A stretch of 64,000 nt of DNA from Devosia epidermidihirudinis (GTDB lineage Bacteria > Pseudomonadota > Alphaproteobacteria > Rhizobiales > Devosiaceae): contig NZ_LANJ01000001.1 in the NCBI RefSeq assembly GCF_000971295.1, positions 1 to 64,000 of the forward strand, given 5' to 3'. Below, piece after piece: positions 1 through 6,634 of this stretch. Both the position numbers and the translations under genes were made by a program. The stretch's first letter is position 1. Each line of letters opens with the position of its first letter. The notes under the pieces are model-generated. The model was not told where the DNA came from. It made no database searches and worked only from the letters and a program-made list of their open reading frames with translations.

Positions 1-38
1 CCCCTCAGCGCCCCCGCACAACCCCAATCCCTCCCCAT

Positions 39-68
39 CGTCATTGCCCGGCCCGTCCGGGCAATCCA
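39..68. repeat. Family A palindromic repeat, single copy
   Basis: A GC-rich palindrome preceded by CGTCATTGCCCGG and closing with CCGGGCAATCCA. The same unit recurs as inverted twins at 4485-4564 and 62823-62904. It lies just downstream of rhaU, before whatever gene follows off the left edge (rhaK would be expected there from rhizobial gene order). It is extragenic and REP-like. No coding potential is seen in bases 1-93. Confidence 0.7.
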
Positions 69-93
69 CCCATCCCCACGCCTCGCAACCCCC

Positions 94-426
94 TCACTTC
101 ATCCAGAACATCGGCGTCAAATCCACCGACACCGGCTCATTCTTCTCGTTGGTTGCCATCACGTCGGCCATATGCGCCCACCAGCGCTGCATCACCGCCG
201 TTGCGGGCAGGCCGTCCATGCCGTGATCGCGCCGCCGCCACAGCACGCCGAACAGTATCCCGGTCTCTTCGTCGAGGTGGATCGAATAGTCCTTCACGCC
301 CGCCTCGTGCAGCAAGTCGACGAGTTCGGAGAAAATCTCGTCATGGCGCTTTTTGTATTCAGCCGCCATGCCGGGATTAAGCCGCATCTTGAAGGCGTGC
401 TTTTCGTAGTCGCCGTCCACAATCAT
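94..426 (-). CDS. rhaU: L-rhamnose mutarotase RhaU (RhaM family)
   Basis: A 110-residue protein that interconverts the alpha and beta anomers of L-rhamnose, so that the isomerase receives its preferred form. Length and sequence fit the family: His28 in a KKRHDEI context matches the catalytic His of RhaM, and the [10 protein letters not shown] motif sits near residues 81-90. The ATG at 426 overlaps the rhaQ stop as ATGA, which favours it over an in-frame start 15 bases upstream. It is the last gene of the rhaR-S-T-P-Q-U string inside the window. It is cytoplasmic and co-transcribed with the transporter. Confidence 0.93.
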   Translation of the reverse strand: MIVDGDYEKHAFKMRLNPGMAAEYKKRHDEIFSELVDLLHEAGVKDYSIHLDEETGILFGVLWRRRDHGMDGLPATAVMQRWWAHMADVMATNEKNEPVSVDLTPMFWMK

Positions 427-1418
427 GCCCGCTGCCTCCACATCTTGAACAGGATCGGCAGCGCGATCACCACGATCAGCAGCGAGCCGGTGAAGATGGT
501 CATGACGATCCCCGGCACATTGAGCAGACCCAGCCCGAACGTTACCAGCCCGACGATCAGTGCGGCCAGCACCACCCCGATGATCGAGCCCGCGCCGCCC
601 AGGATTGACACCCCGCCCAGCACCACCATGGTGATCGCCTCAAGCTCAAAGCCCTGCGCAATCGACGGGCGGGTGGAGCCCAGCCGCGCTGTCAGCAAGA
701 CCGCCGCGATGCCGCTCATCAGGCCCGTCAGGCAAAACAGGATGAACTTGATGCGCTCGACACGCACGCCGGAGAACTTCGCCGCCACATCATTATTGCC
801 GATGGCAAACACGCGCCGCCCGAAATTGGTCCGGTGCAGCAGCACATAGAAAATCACCGCCGCGACGAGGAACAGCACCAGCTCGAACGAGATCACCCAC
901 CAGACATAGCCCTGCCCAAACCAGGAAAAGCTGGCCGGATAGCCCTTAAAACTCTGATCGCCCAGAACGATAAAGGCGATGCCCCGGAACAGGCTCATCG
1001 TGCCGATAGTCACCACAATCGACGGTAGTTTCAGCCCGGTGACCAGAAAACCGTTGAACGCCCCACAGGCAATCCCCGTGCCCACGCCGATCAACACCAG
1101 CACCGGCGTATCGGCCCCAAACTGCAGCGCCAGCCCCATCAGCGTTGACGCCAGCGCAATGATCGCCGCCACCGACAGATCGATCTCCCCCGAGATGATC
1201 AACAGCGCCATCGCCAGGGCAATCAGCGCCTTTTCGGTAAAGTTGAACGTCAGATCGCTCAGGCTCCACGCATTGAGGAAATACGGTGACGCAAACGAAT
1301 TGACCGTGAAAATCACCACAGCCACCAGCACCAACAGCGTCTGCCAACCCAACAGCGCCGACCGCAACGGATTATCCAGCCGATCAGGCAGCTGGCGGTG
1401 AAGAGAAGTGTCAGTCAT
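423..1418 (-). CDS. rhaQ: L-rhamnose ABC transporter permease RhaQ
   Basis: About 331 residues, highly hydrophobic, of the BPD_transp_2 (RbsC/AraH-like) family. It carries the family signature of a long helix with [10 protein letters not shown] near residue 80, then [21 protein letters not shown], followed by the F-RG-AF loop. It forms the membrane channel with RhaP. The start at 1418 (MTDTSLHRQ) is preferred over one 21 bases upstream because a GGAA element lies about 8 bases before it. Rhizobial rha operons have rhaP and rhaQ adjacent. Here about 565 bases holding repeats and a DUF559 gene separate them. Substrate specificity is inferred from the operon. Confidence 0.92.
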   Translation of the reverse strand: MTDTSLHRQLPDRLDNPLRSALLGWQTLLVLVAVVIFTVNSFASPYFLNAWSLSDLTFNFTEKALIALAMALLIISGEIDLSVAAIIALASTLMGLALQFGADTPVLVLIGVGTGIACGAFNGFLVTGLKLPSIVVTIGTMSLFRGIAFIVLGDQSFKGYPASFSWFGQGYVWWVISFELVLFLVAAVIFYVLLHRTNFGRRVFAIGNNDVAAKFSGVRVERIKFILFCLTGLMSGIAAVLLTARLGSTRPSIAQGFELEAITMVVLGGVSILGGAGSIIGVVLAALIVGLVTFGLGLLNVPGIVMTIFTGSLLIVVIALPILFKMWRQRA

Positions 1419-1812
1419 CGCTATGTTCCGATCGAGCACTGGACAGGCTTCCCTCCCCCTTGTGGGGAGGGAGTGAGGGTGGGGGTAGTTCGAGCGCCAG
1501 AATGACCTTGGTCATCACGCCCTCCAGATTGCGCATCACGTCGCGATTGCTGACGCGCATGATGCGATATCCCTGACTGTCGATGAACGCATCGCGGGTG
1601 GCGTCATGGGCAAAGGCGCTCTCGGAACCATGTGTGTCGCCGTCGACCTCGATCACCAGGCGATGCGCGTGGCAGGCGAAGTCCGCGTAGTATTTGCCCA
1701 GCGGCACCTGCCGACGAAAATGAACATCTGGGAGCGCTCGAAGAGCATTCCACAGCCGGGCTTCCGGGGCGCCCATGCGCTTGCGCAGTTGTCGTGCACG
1801 CTCAATGCTCAA
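1411..1812 (-). CDS. DUF559 (Vsr/PD-D/EXK-like) domain protein inside the rha operon
   Basis: A core of roughly 115 residues matches the DUF559 pattern: RARQLRKRM, then APEARLW, FRRQVPLGKYYADFACH, LVIEVDGDTH, and GYRIMRVSN near the end. The conserved E-x-D around EVDGD and the HFRRQ segment suggest a Vsr-like endonuclease fold; activity is not shown. The real start is unclear. A TTG at 1812 or a GTG at 1818 falls right behind purine-rich repeat sequence that could act as ribosome binding site; a longer frame to 1986 would translate repeat DNA. The C-terminal tail (PPPSLPPHKGEGS) is itself a translated repeat. The stop overlaps the rhaQ start region. It does not belong to rhamnose metabolism and looks like an insertion. 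Confidence 0.72.
   Translation of the reverse strand: MSIERARQLRKRMGAPEARLWNALRALPDVHFRRQVPLGKYYADFACHAHRLVIEVDGDTHGSESAFAHDATRDAFIDSQGYRIMRVSNRDVMRNLEGVMTKVILALELPPPSLPPHKGEGSLSSARSEHSDD
1451..1486. repeat. Family D repeat, copy 1 (right flank of DUF559 cassette)
   Basis: The unit CCCTCCCCCTTGTGGGGAGG followed by a GTGAGGGTGGGGG tail. It lies inside the 3' end of the DUF559 frame. It is inverted relative to the copy at 1811-1852, so the DUF559 core is bracketed by opposite-facing copies. A third copy is at 1926-1963. Confidence 0.75.
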
Positions 1813-1852
1813 CCCCACCCCCACCCTTGATCCCTCCCCACAAGGGGGAGGG
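1811..1852. repeat. Family D repeat, copy 2 (inverted; left flank of DUF559 core)
   Basis: The reverse complement of the family D unit (CCCCCACCCTTGATCCCTCC then CCACAAGGGGGAGGGA). Its G-rich strand lies immediately before the likely DUF559 start and could provide the ribosome binding site. Confidence 0.75.
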
Positions 1853-1925
1853 AGACGCAGGCTACTCCGCCCACTTCTCACAGCACGATAGCGTTTGCTC
1901 AGGACGTTGGAAGCCAAGGAGCAGG

Positions 1926-1963
1926 CCTCCCTCCCCCTTGTGGCGAGGGAATGAGGGTGGGGG
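1926..1963. repeat. Family D repeat, copy 3
   Basis: Same orientation as copy 1 (CCTCCCTCCCCCTTGTGG then CGAGGGAATGAGGGTGGGGG). It sits just beyond the rhaP stop. The three copies define a cassette of about 0.5 kb between rhaP and rhaQ. Confidence 0.75.
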
Positions 1964-1982
1964 CGAACTGATCGCGGCCCCA

Positions 1983-2960
1983 TCACACCCCCTCCGCCTT
2001 CTTCAAAATCACGCGGCCCTTGTTGCGTTCGCCACGGGCGTTCAGCACCACCGCCAGCAGGATCGCCGAGCCGGAAATCGCCATCTGCCAGAAGGGCGAG
2101 ATGTTGATGACGGGGAGCGCGTTGTTGATGACGCCGAGGAACAGGGCGCCGAGCAGCGCGCCGCCAACGGTTCCGATGCCACCGGCAATCGACACGCCGC
2201 CGATAACGCAGGCCGCGATGATGGTCAGCTCATAGCCGCTGGCCACTTCAGTCGAGGCGATCACATAGCGCGAAATCCAGAGATAACCCGCCAGCCCCGA
2301 CACCGCCCCGGCAATGGTGAAGGCCAAAAACTTGGTCCGCCCCACATTGATGCCGGTATAGACCGACGCCGTGGGATTGACGCCGATGGCGTAGAGCGAG
2401 CGGCCCAGCGCCGTGCGTGTCATCAGCACATAGAACAATGCCGCGACCACGATGGCGAACCAGCTTAGTATCGGCAGGCCAAGGAAGGCGCCGCGCTGCA
2501 GCTGAATGAAGTCGGGGCTCATCTGCGCCGCGTTGACCCAGGCGCCGCCCGAGATCACAAACACCAACCCGCGGAAAATCGTCAGCGTGCCCAGCGTTAC
2601 GACGATGGCCGGAATGTTGAGCTTCCACACCAGAATGCCGTTGAACGCGCCAAGCGCACCGCCAACCACAATGCAGCCCGCGATCAAAACCGGGATTGGC
2701 ACGCCGGGAAAAGCAGCGTTGACCATGGCGACGATCATGCCGGTCAGCGCCAGATTGGCAGCCATGGAGAGGTCGATCGACCGCGTCAGGATCACCACCA
2801 TCTGCCCCAGCGCCAGCATCATCAGGATCGACGTGTCGTTGAAAATGGTCAGCAGATTGCTCGGCTGGGAAAAGCGTGGAAAGCGCAGCGTCACCGCAAT
2901 GACGACCACGACAATGGCCAGTGCCAGCCAGAGTTCACGATGCTTGGTCAGCGCCTTCAT
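1983..2960 (-). CDS. rhaP: L-rhamnose ABC transporter permease RhaP
   Basis: A 325-residue integral membrane protein of the RbsC family. Its hallmarks are SIDLSMAANLALTG near residue 60, GAFNGILVWKLNIPAIVVTLG near 105-125, and the GGVSIAGGIGTVGGALLGA segment near 255. It pairs with RhaQ. The ATG overlaps the rhaT stop as ATGA, showing translational coupling. The stop lies about 20 bases from a family D repeat that begins the DUF559 cassette, so the coupling expected to rhaQ is broken here. Confidence 0.93.
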   Translation of the reverse strand: MKALTKHRELWLALAIVVVVIAVTLRFPRFSQPSNLLTIFNDTSILMMLALGQMVVILTRSIDLSMAANLALTGMIVAMVNAAFPGVPIPVLIAGCIVVGGALGAFNGILVWKLNIPAIVVTLGTLTIFRGLVFVISGGAWVNAAQMSPDFIQLQRGAFLGLPILSWFAIVVAALFYVLMTRTALGRSLYAIGVNPTASVYTGINVGRTKFLAFTIAGAVSGLAGYLWISRYVIASTEVASGYELTIIAACVIGGVSIAGGIGTVGGALLGALFLGVINNALPVINISPFWQMAISGSAILLAVVLNARGERNKGRVILKKAEGV

Positions 2961-4462
2961 GCTGCCGCTTCCTCTGCGATACCGGCTGCTAGGCGCACCA
3001 GCGTTTCGGGCTTCAGCCCTTTGTTGTCGAGCGTGTCGACGAGCCGTCCCTCGCGCATCACGACGATGCGGTCGCTCATTCCCAGCACTTCGGGCAGCTC
3101 GGACGACACCATGATGACCGACAGCCCCTGGCTCACCAGCTCGCCCATGAATTCATGCACCGCAGCCTTCGAGCCGATATCGATGCCCTTGGTGGGCTCG
3201 TCCAGAATGATCACCTTGGGGAGCGTCGCCAGCCATTTGGCGATCACCACCTTTTGCTGATTACCGCCCGACAGGGTCGACACGTCCTGGCTCAGCGAGG
3301 AGGCGCGCAGGTCCAGCCGTTCGGTATAGGTCCGCGCCAGCTTGAATTCCTCGGCCATGCGCAAAAAGCCGGACTTGGAGGTCTTTTTCAGCGAGGGCAG
3401 CGACACGTTCTGGAAAATCGGCTGGCTGGTGATCACACCCTGCTTGCCGCGCTCTTCGGGCACATAAACAATGCCCGCATCCACCGCGTCGGCCGCCGAT
3501 TTCGGCGCAATCGCCTGCCCGTCCAGCACCATGCTGCCACTCGACAGCGCCGTCATGCCGAACACCGCCTGCATCACCTCGGAGCGTCCTGCCCCCACCA
3601 GCCCGTAAAAGCCCAGAATTTCGCCCTTGCGCACGGCAAAGCTGATGTCGTCGAATTCAGTCGGGTGGCTCAGCCCCTTGGCTTCCAGCACCACGTCTCC
3701 CAACGCCGCGTTGCGCGCGGGGAATATCTGATCGACGGCGCGCCCCACCATCATCTGCACGATCTGGCTTTGGCTGGTTTCGGCAATCATGCCCTTGCCC
3801 ACCATTTCGCCATCGCGAAACACGGTGTAGCGGTCGGCAATGCGATAAATTTCATCGAACTTGTGCGAGATAAAGAGGATCGCCTTGCCATCCTCTTTGA
3901 GCAGCTCGATCAGCACATAGAGGTCTTCGATTTCCTTCTGGCTCAGCGCGGCGGTCGGCTCGTCCATGATGACGATCTGCGCGTCAATCGACAGCGCCCG
4001 CGCCACCGCCACCAGATGCTTTTTGGCGATGCCCAGCTCCTTAAGCTTGATATCGGCATCAATGCCGGCGGCCATGGAATCGAGGGTTTCCTGGGCTTCG
4101 GCGCGCATCGTCTTCCAATCGATCATCCCGAAACGATTGATGGGCGCATGGCCGAGATAGATGTTTTCGGCGACCGTCAGTTCGTCGAACAGCACGGTTT
4201 CCTGATGGATGGCGGTAATCCCCGCCGCCGAGGCCGAATGCGCCGTCGGCAGATGCACTTGCCTGCCCGCCACATGGATGTCGCCCGCGTCTGGCTGGTA
4301 AATCCCGGTCATCACCTTGACCAGCGTCGACTTGCCCGCGCCATTTTCGCCGATCAGCGCCGTCACCTGTCCGGCAAACAGTTCCAGCGAAACACCATTG
4401 AGCGCCCGCACACCGGGAAAGCTCTTGGTTATGCCGGAGAGGGTCAGGATAGGATCGGTCAT
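2957..4462 (-). CDS. rhaT: L-rhamnose ABC transporter ATP-binding protein RhaT
   Basis: A 501-residue tandem ATPase of the RbsA/MglA type on the cytoplasmic face. The first domain has Walker A GENGAGKST near residue 37 and Walker B VIMDEPTAAL near 165. The second domain has the usual degenerate P-loop (GLVGAGRSE), the intact signature LSGGNQQKVVIAKW and IILDEPTKGID. This asymmetry is normal for carbohydrate-uptake type 2 ATPases. It follows rhaS after a gap that holds twin palindromes (4485-4564) and overlaps rhaP. This RhaT is the ABC ATPase of rhizobial nomenclature, not the E. coli rhamnose-proton symporter of the same name. Confidence 0.94.
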   Translation of the reverse strand: MTDPILTLSGITKSFPGVRALNGVSLELFAGQVTALIGENGAGKSTLVKVMTGIYQPDAGDIHVAGRQVHLPTAHSASAAGITAIHQETVLFDELTVAENIYLGHAPINRFGMIDWKTMRAEAQETLDSMAAGIDADIKLKELGIAKKHLVAVARALSIDAQIVIMDEPTAALSQKEIEDLYVLIELLKEDGKAILFISHKFDEIYRIADRYTVFRDGEMVGKGMIAETSQSQIVQMMVGRAVDQIFPARNAALGDVVLEAKGLSHPTEFDDISFAVRKGEILGFYGLVGAGRSEVMQAVFGMTALSSGSMVLDGQAIAPKSAADAVDAGIVYVPEERGKQGVITSQPIFQNVSLPSLKKTSKSGFLRMAEEFKLARTYTERLDLRASSLSQDVSTLSGGNQQKVVIAKWLATLPKVIILDEPTKGIDIGSKAAVHEFMGELVSQGLSVIMVSSELPEVLGMSDRIVVMREGRLVDTLDNKGLKPETLVRLAAGIAEEAAA

Positions 4463-4484
4463 TGGTGACTTGGTCTCTCCGCAC

Positions 4485-4564
4485 CGTCATTGCCCGGCTT
4501 GTCCGGGCAATCCAGGCGATGCGTCCGCGAAAGGTGGACCACCCGGACAAGCCGGGTGGTGACG
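4485..4564. repeat. Family A twin palindrome between rhaS and rhaT
   Basis: Two inverted copies of the CGTCATTGCCCGG...CCGGGCAATCCA unit face each other with a short spacer; the right copy is slightly diverged (ACCCGGACAAGCCGGGTGGT). Transcribed as RNA the pair can fold as two small hairpins or one long one. It sits between the binding-protein gene and the ATPase gene of one operon, the position where REP elements in E. coli malE-malF protect the upstream message. Confidence 0.8.
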
Positions 4565-4617
4565 ACAATTGGTCGATAGGACGGGCCCGACGCCAAAACG
4601 CCGGGCCGCGATAGAGA

Positions 4618-5601
4618 TCAATAGATCTTGGAGAATTCGTCGATGTTGGACTTGTTGAACTCGAATGGTGCAGCCATGGCTGCCGAGTTGGTATCGTCCA
4701 GGGTCACTTCACCGACGCGGCCGATCGACAGCTTGGCGCCTGGCTTGGCTTCTTCGCCCTTGATCAGGTCATTGGCGAGATACACAGCCGAGTACCCGAG
4801 ATCGATCGGGTTCCACAGGGCCACGGCCTGCGATGCACCATTGTCGATGAACTGCTTGAACTCGGATGGCAGCGCCAGGCCGGTCACGTTGATCTTGCCG
4901 ATCAGGTTCTGGTCGGTCACCACCTGAGCCGCCGCCACAACACCAACCGTGGTTGGAGCGATGATGGCCTTGAGGTCTGGGTAGGATGCGATCAGGCCCT
5001 TGGCTTCGTCGGTCGACTTCACCGAGTCATCGTCGCCATAGACAACCGAGACGAGGTTGATCTTGGGGAACTTGGCTGGGATGGCTGCCTTGGCGGCTTC
5101 GATCCAGGCGTTCTGGTTGGTTGCGGTGGATGCAGCCGACAGAATGGCAACATCGCCGCCATCTGGCAGATAGTCAGCAGCCAGCTTGATGATGGTTTCG
5201 CCGATCAGGCCGACGTCAGATGGATTGAGGTGAACCTGGCGGCCGGCTTCAGCAACACCCGAGTCCCAGCTGACAACCTTGATGCCGCGTTCCATTGCCT
5301 TCTGCAGGGCTGGCACCAGTGCGTCCGGATCATTGGCCGAGATGGCGATGGCGTCGACCTGCTGAGCGATCAGCGAGTTGATGACTTCGATCTGAGCTTC
5401 GGCGGTCGCGGCGGTTGGACCGGTATAGATGACTTCGACGCCAAGTTCCTTGGCCGCTTCCTGGGCGCCCTTGTTGGCCGCGTCGAAAAAGCCGTTACCG
5501 AGCGACTTCACCACCAGCGCGATGCGGGTCTGAGCGAAGGCTGGGGTGGCAAGCAGAACCGCGACGGCAGTCGTCGCGGCCAGAATCTTCAGAAGTTTCA
5601 T
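4618..5601 (-). CDS. rhaS: L-rhamnose-binding periplasmic protein RhaS
   Basis: A 327-residue sugar-binding protein of the Peripla_BP_4 (ribose-binding-like) family. A Sec signal peptide covers residues 1-23, ending in ATPAFAQ. The mature chain starts RIALVVKSLGNGFFDAANKG, the usual first strand and ligand-binding helix. It captures L-rhamnose in the periplasm and delivers it to RhaP/RhaQ. A strong ribosome binding site (GGGAGG) lies 7 bases before the ATG. It follows rhaR by 41 bases and precedes rhaT. The name follows rhizobial usage; E. coli RhaS is an unrelated AraC regulator. Confidence 0.94.
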   Translation of the reverse strand: MKLLKILAATTAVAVLLATPAFAQTRIALVVKSLGNGFFDAANKGAQEAAKELGVEVIYTGPTAATAEAQIEVINSLIAQQVDAIAISANDPDALVPALQKAMERGIKVVSWDSGVAEAGRQVHLNPSDVGLIGETIIKLAADYLPDGGDVAILSAASTATNQNAWIEAAKAAIPAKFPKINLVSVVYGDDDSVKSTDEAKGLIASYPDLKAIIAPTTVGVVAAAQVVTDQNLIGKINVTGLALPSEFKQFIDNGASQAVALWNPIDLGYSAVYLANDLIKGEEAKPGAKLSIGRVGEVTLDDTNSAAMAAPFEFNKSNIDEFSKIY

Positions 5602-5642
5602 TTCGTTTCCTCCCTGGAACGTTCACGTCTTCAACCTCTGGT

Positions 5643-6449
5643 TCACGCCACCGTCGCTTGACGGTCACTGAGGCCATTGGTTTCCGCCACGATGAGCCGC
5701 ACCCCTGCCGTTTCCAGCATCTGGCGGTCCTCGTCGCGTATTCCGCTATCGGTGATGACAGCGGTTATCCGGTCGAGCCCACACAGGATGAGGCTCGATC
5801 TCCCCGAAAACTTGGATGAATCCGCAAGCACGATCAGCTCTTCAGCCTGCCCGATCAGACCCAGTTCGGATTGCACGATCATCGGATCGGCCTCCATCAG
5901 CCCGAGCTGCCCGATCCCCTGGCAACCGATAAACATGCGCTTGGCGTAAAAGTGCGAGGCCACCACGCCGCCAAACGGCGACAGGATGACGTTCTGCTCG
6001 CGATAGACCGTGCCGCCCGGAATGATCACCGAGTTGCGCGAGTTGTGGATGAGATACTCAGCGATGGCGAAGCTGTTGGTGAACACGCTCATGCGCCGCG
6101 CCGTCAGATGATGCACCATCTGGTAGGTCGTGGTGCCGCCATTGATGATGATCGGCTCGCCATCGCGGCAGAGCTCCGCCGCTGAGCGGGCGATTGCGCG
6201 TTTCTGCGCGATATTGAGCGTTTCGTTGACCGAAAAGGGCCGCCCCATCAGCGCGGACTGTTCGGGCGGGTTCACCGCCTCTGCCCCGCCGCGCACCCGG
6301 CGCAGCTCGCCCCGCACATGCAGGGCCGCAATATCGCGGCGAATGGTGGCTTCCGACGAGCCCGTGATCTCGCACAACTCGGCAACGGTCACCACGGGAC
6401 GCGTCTGCACGGTGGCAATGATGACTCTGTGGCGCTCTGTTTCGTGCAA
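5643..6449 (-). CDS. rhaR: DeoR-family repressor of rhamnose genes RhaR
   Basis: About 268 residues. The N-terminal DeoR winged helix contains VVTVAELCEITGSSEATIRR (around residues 18-38) and the RRVRGGA turn that ends this domain. The C-terminal DeoRC sensor includes INGGTTTYQMVHHL and IADSSKF-type motifs (here VLADSSKFSGRSS). I chose a TTG start at 6449, because DeoR proteins begin with an ERHRVI-type helix and a GGGAGA element sits 8 bases upstream. A longer frame from another TTG at 6500 would run through the operator. It is the first gene of the transporter operon, divergent from rhaD, and likely controls both directions by binding 6495-6567. The ligand is probably an L-rhamnose catabolite, by analogy with rhizobial RhaR. 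Confidence 0.9.
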   Translation of the reverse strand: MHETERHRVIIATVQTRPVVTVAELCEITGSSEATIRRDIAALHVRGELRRVRGGAEAVNPPEQSALMGRPFSVNETLNIAQKRAIARSAAELCRDGEPIIINGGTTTYQMVHHLTARRMSVFTNSFAIAEYLIHNSRNSVIIPGGTVYREQNVILSPFGGVVASHFYAKRMFIGCQGIGQLGLMEADPMIVQSELGLIGQAEELIVLADSSKFSGRSSLILCGLDRITAVITDSGIRDEDRQMLETAGVRLIVAETNGLSDRQATVA

Positions 6450-6494
6450 TGCAGCTATCTCCCTGACGCATTCCTTCACACCGAATTCAATCAC

Positions 6495-6567
6495 TGTCAA
6501 TCACGAAACGATCATGAACGAATGATGTTGGGTGGATATGCTTGTTTATGATCGTTTCTGATTGACA
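6495..6567. promoter_or_regulatory. Divergent rhaR/rhaD promoter region with large inverted repeat (likely RhaR operator)
   Basis: The left arm begins TGTCAATCACGAAACGATCA (6495-6514) and continues TGAACG. The right arm (6543-6567), read on the opposite strand, begins TGTCAATCAGAAACGATCAT and continues AAACA. Arms of about 25 bases agree apart from one inserted base and three mismatches, around a 22-base spacer. Each arm ends in TTGACA pointing outward towards its own operon, at a sensible distance from rhaR and rhaD, so the operator arms appear to contain both -35 elements. Good -10 boxes are not obvious. A repressor bound to both arms would silence both directions. Confidence 0.75.
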
Positions 6568-6634
6568 CCATTGATCGATCGTGGCCATCTCCGGCACAAC
6601 TAAGACCAATCGATCCTCTGGGAGGAGCCATACC

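Noticed and set aside
946..1347. 133-codon ORF inside rhaQ in another frame
   Set aside because: Gly/Arg/Asp-rich shadow frame of the permease gene with no independent support.
1819..1986. 58 extra codons at the N terminus of the DUF559 ORF
   Set aside because: They translate family D repeat DNA and overlap the rhaP stop; DUF559 proteins normally start near the RARQLR segment.
3155..4468. 437-codon open frame antisense to rhaT
   Set aside because: Shadow of the RhaT ATPase; His/Arg/Gln-rich low-information product.
6450..6500. Longer RhaR start at TTG 6500
   Set aside because: It would place translation inside the operator arm, adds a sequence not typical of DeoR N termini, and has no Shine-Dalgarno, whereas the TTG at 6449 has one at 8 bases.
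6568..6590. FNR-like site TTGATCGATCG before rhaD
   Set aside because: Only one half-site fits; the second half is CGATCG rather than ATCAA.
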